Shown piece by piece: positions 1 through 7,777 of a stretch of 34,818 bases of DNA; within the stretch, counting starts at the first letter, position 1; the number at the start of each line of letters is the position of its first letter. Below the pieces are notes generated by a model. It searched no databases. It was not told the origin of the DNA and was given only the letters and a program-made list of their open reading frames with translations. Made by a program: the position numbers and the translations under genes. Origin of the DNA: Bacteroidales bacterium (GTDB taxonomy: Bacteria; Bacteroidota; Bacteroidia; Bacteroidales; Bacteroidaceae); assembly GCA_004555055.1 (NCBI GenBank), contig SFJN01000003.1, forward strand, positions 1-34,818, given 5' to 3'.

Positions 1-285
1 CCACTTGGCTTCGCCTTGCTCTGTCGCGACTCGGGATAGTCTAAGTAAACTTAGCCTCTCCGCTCGCTGCTCCAGAGCTTTTCATACTCTCGCTTGTATC
101 TTTCTCTCCTTTAAACACTTACATAGCCCGCTATGGCTTCGCCGAAGATTGGCTGCGGCTCGGCATAGCTGAAAACAAGTTTTCGCTCTGCTCTCACCTT
201 GCACAATCTTTGCGCGTGTTTGCAGGACAGAAATCTACTGTGCGATAGTTCGAAAACTGTCTCAAGCTAATTTATTGAACATCCC
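1..285. mobile_element. Truncated MITE-like element, longer variant
   Basis: Bases 87-135 match 25576-25624 at 47 of 49 positions, and 213-285 match the right part of the element at 25510-25696. The right end, 267-285, is a 19-bp terminal repeat differing from the 25678-25696 copy at two positions. Between the matching blocks this copy has 77 extra bases (136-212). It holds a series of short perfect palindromes with loops of one or two bases at 41-54, 122-135, 137-147 and 171-184. The left terminal repeat is not visible and may lie before the window. No coding sequence was found in 1-486. The homology is read directly; mobility is inferred from the better copy. Confidence 0.6.
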
Positions 286-298
286 TTGAAAAAAGAAA

Positions 299-328
299 GT
301 CGCCGACTGACCTTTCGGAGCCGGCGAC
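299..328 (-). terminator. Intrinsic terminator of rpsP
   Basis: Arms GTCGCCG (299-305) and CGGCGAC (322-328) form a perfect 7-bp stem. On the minus strand the stem is followed by a T-rich run (complement of 288-297), as expected for a rho-independent terminator about 160 bases after the rpsP stop. Confidence 0.75.
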
Positions 329-486
329 CTTTGTGCTTGTTTTGTAGTGCCGTCAATTATTCATTCCGGGCGAGATAATATCTGTTTCCTTGCTGCAGGA
401 ATGTCGGATATCAGTCTTCCTTGATGTTGACGTGCATTGTGCAGACCTCTTATTTGCTGCCTGTCAGTGCAGCGTGTGAAGCCTGC

Positions 487-1032
487 TTAGGCGTTGGCTT
501 CTTCAGCGGGCTGTTCCTGAGCCTCGGCTTCGGCCTTTGCTGCAGCTTCTGCTTCAGCCTTTGCAGCGGCTTCAGCGGCCTTCTTTTCTGCCACCTTTTC
601 TGCCTTCTTGGCGTTTACAGCCTTTTCAGCCTCGAGACGTGCAGCCTCTGCAGCCTTCTTGGCTTCAGCCTTTGCAGCGGCAAAAGCAGTGCTCTTGGCA
701 GCCTTTTCCTGCTTCCAAGCCTCGAACTTGGCCTTTGCAGCAGCTTCGTCAAAGGCACCCTTCTTCACACCACCGTTGAGGTGCTTCATGAGGAGTACGC
801 CTTCGTCGGAAAGGATGTTGCGAACGGTGTCGGTGGGCTGTGCGCCGCACTCTACCCAATAAAGGGCGCGTTCAAAATTCAAATCTACAGTTGCAGGATT
901 GGTGTTGGGGTTGTAGGTTCCGAGCTTTTCGATGAACTTACCATCGCGGGGAGCGCGAACGTCAGCGATGACGATGCTGTAGAACGCATAGCTCTTGCGA
1001 CCATGACGCTGCAAACGAATACGTGTTGCCAT
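487..1032 (-). CDS. rpsP: 30S ribosomal protein S16
   Basis: This is a structural protein of the small ribosomal subunit. The start at 1032 gives the classic S16 N-terminus MATRIRLQRHGRKSYAFY, followed by the conserved block ending in EKLGTYNPNTNP. The open frame continues 50 codons upstream, but that part is unlike S16 and contains the likely promoter. The protein is 181 residues. S16 cores are about 80-90 residues, and here the second half is a low-complexity Ala/Glu/Lys tail, a type of extension known in Bacteroidetes S16. The gene is monocistronic, with a promoter at 1128-1135 and a terminator at 299-328, and diverges from bamD. Identification is secure; the role of the tail is unknown. 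Confidence 0.96.
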   Translation of the reverse strand: MATRIRLQRHGRKSYAFYSIVIADVRAPRDGKFIEKLGTYNPNTNPATVDLNFERALYWVECGAQPTDTVRNILSDEGVLLMKHLNGGVKKGAFDEAAAKAKFEAWKQEKAAKSTAFAAAKAEAKKAAEAARLEAEKAVNAKKAEKVAEKKAAEAAAKAEAEAAAKAEAEAQEQPAEEANA

Positions 1033-1127
1033 TTTCTTGTAAAATGATTTGGTATTGTGGAAGGAGCACGTCCTTCCGTGTTTGTAAAAAGGTTTGAATT
1101 TGATGCCTCTATCTCGTAGGGGCAGTG

Positions 1128-1135
1128 CAAAGGTA
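1128..1135 (-). promoter_or_regulatory. -7 box, probable rpsP promoter
   Basis: The minus strand reads TACCTTTG, an exact match to the Bacteroidetes -7 consensus TAnnTTTG. The transcript would start near 1121, giving a leader of about 90 bases. No clear -33 TTTG was seen at the usual distance. Confidence 0.55.
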
Positions 1136-1279
1136 CGGATTATTTCATTTCCTCCATATGTTTTTCGTCCTTTTTTATGCATATTCCTTTCTGGTGCCTT
1201 TCAATGTTTATCCCGAGTGTGCATTTTCTGCTTTCCCATATGCCTAAGTCCTTTTATTTATGAATTTACGCGTGCGAAA

Positions 1280-1312
1280 TTTGGTCTTTTCCGGGAATAA
1301 TGCGTAATTTTG
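1280..1312 (+). promoter_or_regulatory. Probable promoter of the bamD-rpoZ operon
   Basis: TTTG (1280-1283) lies 21 bases ahead of TAATTTTG (1305-1312). This fits the Bacteroidetes -33/-7 promoter. Transcription would start near 1319, about 85 bases before the bamD start. Confidence 0.6.
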
Positions 1313-1403
1313 CACCCATACAATGTATTGTGCGGTGCCGGTGCCGGCTTCATATGGCTGTCGGGGTGCTGCAGGAATCCGTTACATTTCTCCACGAGAA
1401 CGC

Positions 1404-2273
1404 ATGAAAAAATCCCTTACCATATTGTTTGCGGCAGTGTGTTGCACCATGTCCGTTGTCCTTACATCCTGCAACGAATACAATGCTTTGCTGAAAAGTT
1501 CGGACAGCGACCTTCGTTACGAAGCTGCCAAACAGTATTTCTATGACGGCAATTTCAACCGTTGCTCTACATTACTTTCTGACTTGTTGGCTGCCACAAA
1601 GGGTACAGAACGTGGTCAGGAGGCACTCTATATGCTGGCAATGGCCAATTATAAGGCGAAGAACTACAACGAAGCTTCCGATTATTTCAAGAAATACTAC
1701 GAAACCTATCCCCGAGGCTATTATTGTGAGGAGGCTCGTCTTTATTCCGGTCTGGCACTATACAAGAACACGCCGGAACCCATCCTTGACCAGACGGACA
1801 CTTATGGCGCCATCAATGAGTTCAACAACTTCATTGAGGCCATGCCCGACAGCCGTTACCGTCAAAGGGCGCAGGAGTATATCTTCAAGCTTCAGGACAA
1901 ACTCATAGAGAAGGAGTACGCCGCTGCAAAGCTATACTTTGATCTCGGGTCGTACTTCATGAACTGCTCTGAGGGCGGATCGAACTATCAGGCCTGCATC
2001 GTCACTTCGCAGAATGCCATCAACGACTTTCCTTACAGTGAACGTCGTGAGGATTTCGCCATCCTTATCCTCCGGTCGAAGTTCGAACTTGCCGAACAGA
2101 GTGTAGAGTCGAAGAAGGCCGAGCGCTATCAGAGTGCTGCTGAGGAGTACTACGGCTTCCAGAATGAATATCCAGATTCGAAATTCATGCGGCGTGCCGA
2201 TGAACTCTTCAAGAAGGCCAAACCCTACCTTTCGGCTCAGACCATTGAGGAGCTTTCTGGAGAGAAGCAGTAA
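1404..2273 (+). CDS. bamD: Outer membrane protein assembly factor BamD (lipoprotein)
   Basis: BamD is a periplasm-facing lipoprotein of the BAM complex, which inserts beta-barrels into the outer membrane. The 289-residue product starts MKKSLTILFAAVCC and has a lipobox, LTSC, with the lipidated Cys at residue 23. The rest is helical, with TPR-like segments such as GQEALYMLAMANYKAKNYNEA and DYFKKYYETYPRG. The start at 1404 was chosen because it places the signal peptide at the N-terminus; the frame runs 27 codons further upstream, across the likely transcription start. rpoZ follows after 48 bases, a neighbourhood common in Bacteroidetes, and the two are probably co-transcribed. Confidence 0.9.
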   Translation: MKKSLTILFAAVCCTMSVVLTSCNEYNALLKSSDSDLRYEAAKQYFYDGNFNRCSTLLSDLLAATKGTERGQEALYMLAMANYKAKNYNEASDYFKKYYETYPRGYYCEEARLYSGLALYKNTPEPILDQTDTYGAINEFNNFIEAMPDSRYRQRAQEYIFKLQDKLIEKEYAAAKLYFDLGSYFMNCSEGGSNYQACIVTSQNAINDFPYSERREDFAILILRSKFELAEQSVESKKAERYQSAAEEYYGFQNEYPDSKFMRRADELFKKAKPYLSAQTIEELSGEKQ

Positions 2274-2321
2274 ACCACAATGCTTATAACGTTAGAAAAA
2301 TCTACAATAAAACCATAGACA

Positions 2322-2663
2322 ATGGACTACAAGAAAGTCAAAGCACCTACTAACACCGTAACCCACGACTTGATGAGCTTTGCCGAGGAGACCGGCAATA
2401 TCTATGAGAGTGTTGTCATTATGGCAAAGCGCGCCAACCAGATTTCGGTGAAGATGAAGGAAGACCTCAACCGTAAGCTCAAGGAATTTGCTACCGCAAA
2501 CGACAACCTTGAAGAAACTTTCGAGAACCGTGAGCAGATTGAAATCAGCCAGTATTACGAGCGTCTGCCGAAGCCGACGCTGATTGCTGCCGAGGAGTTT
2601 GCCACGAACAAGATCTATTACCGCAATCCGCTGAAGGACCGCGACGACCAGAATTTCGACTGA
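2322..2663 (+). CDS. rpoZ: DNA-directed RNA polymerase omega subunit (Rpb6/RpoZ family)
   Basis: Omega is the small RNA polymerase subunit that helps fold and hold the beta' subunit. The 113-residue protein carries the omega/Rpb6 signature around residues 25-55 (GNIYESVVIMAKRANQI, then a helix of alternating Lys and Glu). It has the length and character of the Bacteroidetes form, which annotation pipelines often leave as hypothetical. It lies 48 bases after bamD and is followed by a strong terminator at 2703-2741, so the two genes form a short operon. Confidence 0.85.
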   Translation: MDYKKVKAPTNTVTHDLMSFAEETGNIYESVVIMAKRANQISVKMKEDLNRKLKEFATANDNLEETFENREQIEISQYYERLPKPTLIAAEEFATNKIYYRNPLKDRDDQNFD

Positions 2664-2702
2664 ACAGTCATTCTCATCCCTCCCTCTGACAAAGAATCGC
2701 GA

Positions 2703-2741
2703 CAGGCACTGTACTCCCGCAGAGAGGGAATGCAGTGCCTG
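2703..2741 (+). terminator. Intrinsic terminator after rpoZ
   Basis: A perfect 9-bp stem, CAGGCACTG (2703-2711) with CAGTGCCTG (2733-2741), encloses a smaller CTCCC/GGGA pairing and is followed by TTTCCGTTT. It begins 40 bases after the rpoZ stop. Confidence 0.75.
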
Positions 2742-2810
2742 TTTCCGTTTCCAATAGCGGAATCAACGGCACAGGATCATTTTTTCACCCACAAATCATA
2801 TTCCTCCCAA

Positions 2811-3275
2811 ATGATACAGCGTATTCAGACCCTTCACCTCCTTGTCGCTACGATTCTTCTCGTGGCGGTCAATTTCTTTCCTCTTGCCACCTTTGATGTG
2901 GAAGGCGGCATCTATCGTATGTCAAGTTTCGGCATTGATGCGTTCGGCACCGAAGCCTATACCGGCACTCAATGGCTTTGCTATCTGCTTCCCCTTCTGA
3001 GCGGTGTTGCAGCATTGGTGTCCTTCCTCAATATCTTTGGGTACAAGAACCGTATTGCACAGATGCGCAAATGCATCTATGCCATTCTGCTTGTCATTGT
3101 ATACTATATGGTATATGGAGCGCAGACGTGGCTTGTATTCACTGTCACGCAGACCATGCCCCTGCCTTCGCTCTCGGCACAGATGCCACTTATTGCTGTG
3201 GTATTCCTGTTTCTTGCCGGACGTGCCATCAAACGCGATGAAGACCTTGTGCGTTCCACCGAACGTCTGCGATAG
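2811..3275 (+). CDS. DUF4293 family integral membrane protein
   Basis: The 154-residue protein starts MIQRIQTLHLL and has four hydrophobic segments, at about residues 7-25, 50-72, 80-105 and 120-140, ending in a charged tail. This matches the four-helix DUF4293 proteins of Bacteroidetes, whose function is unknown. The start at 2811 matches family N-termini; the frame extends 27 codons upstream, into the rpoZ terminator. ssb follows after 45 bases, so the two may share a transcript. No TAnnTTTG box was found in the gap behind the rpoZ terminator. Confidence 0.8.
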   Translation: MIQRIQTLHLLVATILLVAVNFFPLATFDVEGGIYRMSSFGIDAFGTEAYTGTQWLCYLLPLLSGVAALVSFLNIFGYKNRIAQMRKCIYAILLVIVYYMVYGAQTWLVFTVTQTMPLPSLSAQMPLIAVVFLFLAGRAIKRDEDLVRSTERLR

Positions 3276-3320
3276 TTTTTCCTTTTTTCCCCTCATTCAC
3301 CTACCTAAAAACCACGGATT

Positions 3321-3680
3321 ATGAATAAAGTCATGCTTATCGGAAATGTAGGACGCGACCCCGAAATCCGATATATCGATAGCAATACCTGCTCGGCACA
3401 GGTGTCGCTGGCTACGAGTACTCCAGGATATACCCTCCCCAATGGCACTGTCGTACCCGAAAAGGCAGAATGGCACCGTCTGCTATTCTGGCGGAAACTC
3501 GCTGAGGTTGTGGAGCGCTACGTAAAGAAAGGCGACAAACTCTATGTTGAGGGGCAGCTTCGTACGCGGTCATATACCGACCAGCAGGGTATCACACGCT
3601 ACGTGACGGAAATTTGGGTAGACCAGATGGAAATGCTCACACCGAAACCGGCTGAGGCAGCCGCTCAGAATCCTTCGTAA
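3321..3680 (+). CDS. ssb: Single-stranded DNA-binding protein, short form
   Basis: This protein coats single-stranded DNA in replication and repair. The OB-fold is clear: MNKVMLIGNVGRDPEIRY at the start, then EWHRLLFWRKLAEVVERYVKKG and GDKLYVEGQLRTRSY. The product is only 119 residues and ends KPAEAAAQNPS. The long Gln/Pro linker and acidic tip (usually ending DDLPF or DDDIPF) that recruit partner proteins are absent. The TAA at 3678 is in frame with no sign of a frameshift. It may be an accessory SSB, with a full-length paralogue elsewhere; that is inference. Confidence 0.92.
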   Translation: MNKVMLIGNVGRDPEIRYIDSNTCSAQVSLATSTPGYTLPNGTVVPEKAEWHRLLFWRKLAEVVERYVKKGDKLYVEGQLRTRSYTDQQGITRYVTEIWVDQMEMLTPKPAEAAAQNPS

Positions 3681-3730
3681 GTATCTGGAAATTCTGGAAG
3701 CTGCATACCCAATAGGGATGTAACGTTCAA

Positions 3731-3781
3731 CGGCACCCATTGTCATTTGTGCACCGATAGGTGACATGACAATGGGTGCCG
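3731..3781 (+). terminator. Perfect 16-bp hairpin after ssb
   Basis: CGGCACCCATTGTCAT (3731-3746) is the exact reverse complement of 3766-3781, with a 19-base loop. The downstream side reads TCTTTC, a weak U-tract. It sits 51 bases after ssb and probably ends its transcript. Confidence 0.6.
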
Positions 3782-3798
3782 TCTTTCATGGAATCCCA

Positions 3799-3859
3799 AA
3801 AACATCGGACCTCCTTGGCATAAGTCTTCAAATTGTTGCCTGAGTAGGTCCGATGTTTT
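3799..3859. repeat. ACATCGGAC hairpin element, diverged short copy
   Basis: The arms AAAACATCGGACCT (3799-3812) and AGGTCCGATGTTTT (3846-3859) form a perfect 14-bp inverted repeat around a 33-base loop. The arm motif is shared with the elements at 12589-12669 and 29615-29697, but the loop is unrelated and the copy is about 20 bases shorter. It lies between the convergent ends of ssb and the lipoprotein gene and could act as a bidirectional terminator. Confidence 0.65.
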
Positions 3860-3877
3860 ATTTGGCAAGGCTTGTTG

Positions 3878-4579
3878 TCACTCCGGACAGACAAGGCGGA
3901 CAGAATATGTAGTCTTGGACCCGGATTTCGTGACTTTGCCATCGGGAGTAAGGCGAAAACTTTTCTCGCCATTGGCACAGAGGTATCGGAGATAATTGTT
4001 GATGGGAGCCCACCCATGTTCAATCAAGACTGTGTTGACGAGGGGCAAGGGCTCCTTGCCATACTGCATGGTGGATGAATCAAGATACATTTTCAGTATT
4101 CTTGCCTCGTCTTCAGTGGGAATCCGCCAGTTCTTCAGTTCTTCCTCTTCGTAACTGTTGACGTATTCAAGGGTAGACGCAAAGAGGTCGGGGTCGGCAA
4201 ATGCACCGTAGCATCCCATCAATTCATCGCGCGAAATGTAGAAATACCCATCCAGCAGCAGATGCTTGCCGTCGACAATGCTGCATCCGGTGCCGGAGAT
4301 GGGTCGTATGCTTTGGTCCTCGTCTCCTGTGGATGGCTGGTCGGTGTTCCCTCCGCCTCCTGACGGACTGTCTCCGTCTTCTCCACCGGATGGATTGTCG
4401 TTCCCGTTATCTTCAGAAGGAGAGTCTTTGTCCTGGTTGTCCGATGGTTTTTCTGGATTGGTGGGAGTGTCCTTGTCGTCATCCCCAGGCAGTTCTATCT
4501 CTCCGCACCCGGCAATAACGATGCAGAGCGGCAGTAGAAGTATACGGAAGAGATGATGGATGGAAGTAGTGATGGACAT
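3878..4579 (-). CDS. Acidic-linker lipoprotein with possible DUF1566-like C-terminal domain
   Basis: The 233-residue product begins with a signal peptide and a lipobox, IAGC, with Cys at residue 25. Residues 30-90 are a disordered Asp/Glu/Pro/Ser/Gly stretch, an acidic tether typical of surface lipoproteins in Bacteroidetes. The C-terminal 140 residues hold NWRIPTEDEARIL, then SFRLTPDGKV, and end YSVRLVCPE. This layout resembles the DUF1566/FISUMP family (WRLPT motif, closing VRCV strand); that is a motif-level guess. A cydAB terminator sits 24 bases upstream, so the gene probably has its own promoter, but no clear box was found. Substrate and role are unknown. Confidence 0.75.
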   Translation of the reverse strand: MSITTSIHHLFRILLLPLCIVIAGCGEIELPGDDDKDTPTNPEKPSDNQDKDSPSEDNGNDNPSGGEDGDSPSGGGGNTDQPSTGDEDQSIRPISGTGCSIVDGKHLLLDGYFYISRDELMGCYGAFADPDLFASTLEYVNSYEEEELKNWRIPTEDEARILKMYLDSSTMQYGKEPLPLVNTVLIEHGWAPINNYLRYLCANGEKSFRLTPDGKVTKSGSKTTYSVRLVCPE

Positions 4580-4602
4580 AGCAGACTGAAAGAGTAAAAA
4601 AA

Positions 4603-4636
4603 GAAGGGGATACGGGGCAATACCCTGTTCCCCTTC
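4603..4636 (-). terminator. Intrinsic terminator after cydB, abutting the lipoprotein gene
   Basis: GAAGGGGA (4603-4610) pairs with TCCCCTTC (4629-4636). On the minus strand the stem is followed by seven Ts (complement of 4596-4602). It lies 142 bases after the cydB stop and only 24 bases before the lipoprotein start. Confidence 0.7.
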
Positions 4637-4777
4637 CTTGGTATGATATCAATGAAATTCGTTTTTTTCAAACAAGAGTAGGACCGACCATTCCTAACTG
4701 AGTGCTCAATGAGCCTTTTTTTATGGTGTCTTTCGCCTGTCAAAAAGACGAAAATCAGGTCGGCCGCCTGCAGGGAA

Positions 4778-5911
4778 TTAGTATTTATGCTCGGATTTTT
4801 CGAGTTCGGAGCGTGAGAGTCCGGGAATGTCGATGCTGCGCCAAGCCCAAACGATGTAAGCCAGTACAAATGGGATGAGTGCGCTGACGAGCGTCATGAC
4901 ATAGAGTGTGAACTCGCTCGAGGAACTGTTGCCGATATGCAGCGACGACTGTATGTCGGCAAGGCTCGGATAATAGCATGTGTTGTTGAGACCTGCTGTC
5001 AGGAAGAGTGCAAGGACGGTGAGGACGGTGCCCGTTCCGGCATACCAGATTCCGCAACGGCATTGACGGACAAGTGCCATGAAGAGTCCGGCAAGGACGC
5101 CCACGACTCCTAAGAGGAAGAGGACCAATACCAAGGGAAGTGCAAGGAGATTATGAAGGTATTTGTACTCTTCGAGCATGATGGTACCGTCTTCTCCGAC
5201 TGCCCATCCCTGTGCGGTCAGCAGATAGGCGACAAAAGGCAGGAAGGAGAGCAGAAAGAGGGCTGCATTCACCAATACGGCACGACGGAAACGCGGTTGC
5301 AGCGCCTCGTCGTTGATGTTGTTCTGCAGGTACAGTGCGCCGAGCGTGCGGCTGAGCATGAGTACGGCAAAGCCGAGAACCTGATTCCAGGGGTTGCACA
5401 CCGCCTCAAGTCCATGCCAGGGACTTGCCCACGACGAGATGGGAGCACCGGTGGCCATGGCATCGCGGGCAACGGTGAATTCTGCACCATTGAAGAATGT
5501 GCCTACGGCTACGCCAACAAGGAAGGGGCCGAAGATGCCGTTGAATACGAGGAAGCGGCGGTAGCAGTCGGTACCGAAGACATTGCCGGGCTTCGACTGG
5601 AATTCATAGGCCACTGCCTGAAGGATGAAGGAGAAGAGAATGAGCATCCACACCCAGTATGCACCGCCGAACGAGGTGCTGTAGAAGAGGGGAAACGATG
5701 CGAAGAATGCGCCGCCGAAGGTGACGAGGGTGGTGAAAGTAAACTCCCATTTGCGGCCGGTGGCATTGACTATAAGGCTGCGTTCGGCCTCGTCGCGGCC
5801 AAGACTGAAAATCTGGCTGTTGGCTCCCTGCACGAAGGTGAGGAATACGAAGAGTCCGGCCAGGAGGCTGACCAGGAACCACCAGTATTGTTGTAGGAAA
5901 AGGTATGTCAT
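4778..5911 (-). CDS. cydB: Cytochrome bd ubiquinol oxidase subunit II
   Basis: CydB is the second subunit of the bd-type quinol oxidase, which reduces oxygen to water at high affinity in the cytoplasmic membrane. The 377-residue protein has about nine hydrophobic helices and opens with the family-like MTYLFLQQYWWFLVSLLAGLF. The start at 5911 was preferred over an upstream frame start at 5944 because it gives this N-terminus. It lies 113 bases after cydA on the same strand and is followed by a terminator, so it closes the cyd operon. Confidence 0.93.
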   Translation of the reverse strand: MTYLFLQQYWWFLVSLLAGLFVFLTFVQGANSQIFSLGRDEAERSLIVNATGRKWEFTFTTLVTFGGAFFASFPLFYSTSFGGAYWVWMLILFSFILQAVAYEFQSKPGNVFGTDCYRRFLVFNGIFGPFLVGVAVGTFFNGAEFTVARDAMATGAPISSWASPWHGLEAVCNPWNQVLGFAVLMLSRTLGALYLQNNINDEALQPRFRRAVLVNAALFLLSFLPFVAYLLTAQGWAVGEDGTIMLEEYKYLHNLLALPLVLVLFLLGVVGVLAGLFMALVRQCRCGIWYAGTGTVLTVLALFLTAGLNNTCYYPSLADIQSSLHIGNSSSSEFTLYVMTLVSALIPFVLAYIVWAWRSIDIPGLSRSELEKSEHKY

Positions 5912-6024
5912 ATGTTTTATGGACAGGAAAAAGGGTTGTTGCATGTGTCAGGTGGATTCATAACCTACATGGAATTTCTCCATGCGGCCTATGCTGTTCG
6001 GCATATGGCATGGTGGAGTCCACG

Positions 6025-7497
6025 TTAAGCCTGGTATTCGCGGATGGCGCGGAGCATAATGCGAATTTCTGCCACCAGCAGTGCAGTGAAGATGACGGCA
6101 AAGATGCAGGTGGTAGCCACCACATGGCCGCTGCTGAGGCTGCTTACGCCGGCATTCACCGGCAACAGTCCCTGGATGGCCCAAGGCTGACGGCCCACTT
6201 CGGCAACAATCCATCCACACTGTCCGGCGATGTAAACGCAGGGCAGGGCCAAAAGGGCGGCATAGTGGAAGAGCTTGAAGCGTTCGAGTTGCTGCTTGTA
6301 ACCCAGCCAAAGTGCAAGGAGGAAGATGAGGACTACGAAACTGCCTAAACCGATCATCAGACGGAACGCCCAATACACAACGGGGACATTGGGGACCAAA
6401 TTTTCGGGGGATGAGAGATAGCCGTAACCGAAGTAGGATTTGTGGGCATTGAATTCTTCAAGAGCCTTTTCTGCAGCTGCAGGGTCGGTCTTGCGCAACT
6501 GGCGATAGTCGTTGAAAGCCTTCAGAGCGAGTTTGCCTTCAGCAATCTTTTCGGCACCGCTCTTTACGGTTTCGCCCTGTTGGCTTGTATATCCGCTCTG
6601 CGTGATGTCGTTGATTCCGGGTACAAAACCATTGAAATCGTGGGTGGCAAGGATACTCAGCATATGGGGGATTTCCACTCCGGGTACGATGCTGAAGGGT
6701 GCTGCGTTGGAACCCTGCTCCAGGCCTTCGGCGGCTGCCAGCTTCATGGGTTGTGTCTTTGCAATGTCTACACCGGAGGCATCGCCTGCTCCCATGCATC
6801 CTAACGAGCCGATGAGTCCGACAATGGCGGCAACCTTGATGCTCCGTTTTGCCATATCCACATTCCGCCGTTTGAGCAGGAACCAGCAGCTGACGGCAAT
6901 GACGAAAACGGCACCCGTCATCCATCCGCTGAGTACGGTGTGCGCAAACTTTATGACAGCCGTCGGCGAGAAGGCTACGGCAAAGAAGTCGAGCATCTCG
7001 TTGCGCACGGTTTCGGGGTTGAACTCCATGCCTACAGGATGCTGCATCCAGGAATTGGCAACAAGAATCCACCATGCGGAGATTGTGGCTCCGAGGACGG
7101 TGAGCCAAGTGGAGGCCAGGTGGGCACGGCGGCTGAGTTTTTCCCAACCAAAGAACATGAGGGCGATAAAGGTGGCTTCCATGAAGAAGGCCAGGATGCC
7201 CTCAATGGCGAGAGGGGCACCGAAGATGTCACCGACAAACCACGAGTAGTTCGACCAGTTTGTGCCGAACTCGAATTCGAGGATGATGCCGGTGGCGACA
7301 CCGACGGCAAAATTGATGCCGAAAAGTTTTTGCCAGAATTGTGCGGTGCGTTTCCAGAAACTGTCACCGGAACGCACATAGAGCGTCTCCATTACCGACA
7401 TGACAATGCCGAGACCCAGTGTCAGAGGTACGAAGAGCCAATGGTAGCATGCCGTAAGGGCAAACTGGAATCGGGAAAGAAATAGCAGTTCGTTCAT
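6025..7497 (-). CDS. cydA: Cytochrome bd ubiquinol oxidase subunit I
   Basis: CydA carries the three haems and the quinol site of cytochrome bd. In this 490-residue protein His19 and His186 match the E. coli haem ligands, Glu99 and Glu107 match the proton-path residues, and Lys252 and Glu257 match the quinol-site residues of the Q-loop. The axial Met is probably Met381 in FRLMIGLG, and GRQPW is at 435-439. The C-terminal Q-loop insertion of E. coli appears to be absent. It is preceded by the DUF4492 gene and followed by cydB, and bcp upstream may belong to the same transcript. An active oxidase is expected. Confidence 0.97.
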   Translation of the reverse strand: MNELLFLSRFQFALTACYHWLFVPLTLGLGIVMSVMETLYVRSGDSFWKRTAQFWQKLFGINFAVGVATGIILEFEFGTNWSNYSWFVGDIFGAPLAIEGILAFFMEATFIALMFFGWEKLSRRAHLASTWLTVLGATISAWWILVANSWMQHPVGMEFNPETVRNEMLDFFAVAFSPTAVIKFAHTVLSGWMTGAVFVIAVSCWFLLKRRNVDMAKRSIKVAAIVGLIGSLGCMGAGDASGVDIAKTQPMKLAAAEGLEQGSNAAPFSIVPGVEIPHMLSILATHDFNGFVPGINDITQSGYTSQQGETVKSGAEKIAEGKLALKAFNDYRQLRKTDPAAAEKALEEFNAHKSYFGYGYLSSPENLVPNVPVVYWAFRLMIGLGSFVVLIFLLALWLGYKQQLERFKLFHYAALLALPCVYIAGQCGWIVAEVGRQPWAIQGLLPVNAGVSSLSSGHVVATTCIFAVIFTALLVAEIRIMLRAIREYQA

Positions 7498-7577
7498 ATA
7501 TAAAGATATTATAAGGTTATTGGAGGTGTTTTATAACATGGCTTTTAGAAAGTCGTTTTTGGGGGGCGTACGGACAG

Positions 7578-7739
7578 CTATTGTGCTATGGTGGGAGCCA
7601 CTGGCTGGAAAAAGAACAGGCGTAGTATGGCGAAGAGCACGAACAGCTTGATAAGGATAATCACCCATAATTGTCGTCCCCACGTCATCTGGCGGAAGCC
7701 TTCGAAATAGAACATCGCTATGCGGCGGAGAATTTGCAT
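7578..7739 (-). CDS. DUF4492 small membrane protein of the cyd operon
   Basis: A 53-codon frame on the minus strand starts MQILRRIAMFYFEGFRQM and ends FFFQPVAPTIAQ, with one hydrophobic helix at about residues 24-46. The sequence and its place directly ahead of cydA match DUF4492, a short Bacteroidetes family found beside cydAB. It lies 80 bases before cydA and 38 bases after bcp. By analogy with CydX and CydH it may be a small accessory subunit of the oxidase. That role is inference; the family is not related to CydX by any similarity seen here. Confidence 0.85.
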   Translation of the reverse strand: MQILRRIAMFYFEGFRQMTWGRQLWVIILIKLFVLFAILRLFFFQPVAPTIAQ

Positions 7740-7777
7740 ATCCTGTCTGTTGTTCGTGAGGGAAGTGTTGCTACCGG

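Noticed and set aside
5153..5896. A 247-codon open frame opposite cydB
   Set aside because: It mirrors the conserved membrane helices of cydB and shows no family motif.
7519..7536. A GGAGGTGTTTTATAA stretch resembling the MITE end, ahead of cydA
   Set aside because: The match is short and imperfect, has no second end and lies inside the cyd operon; chance is the simpler explanation.
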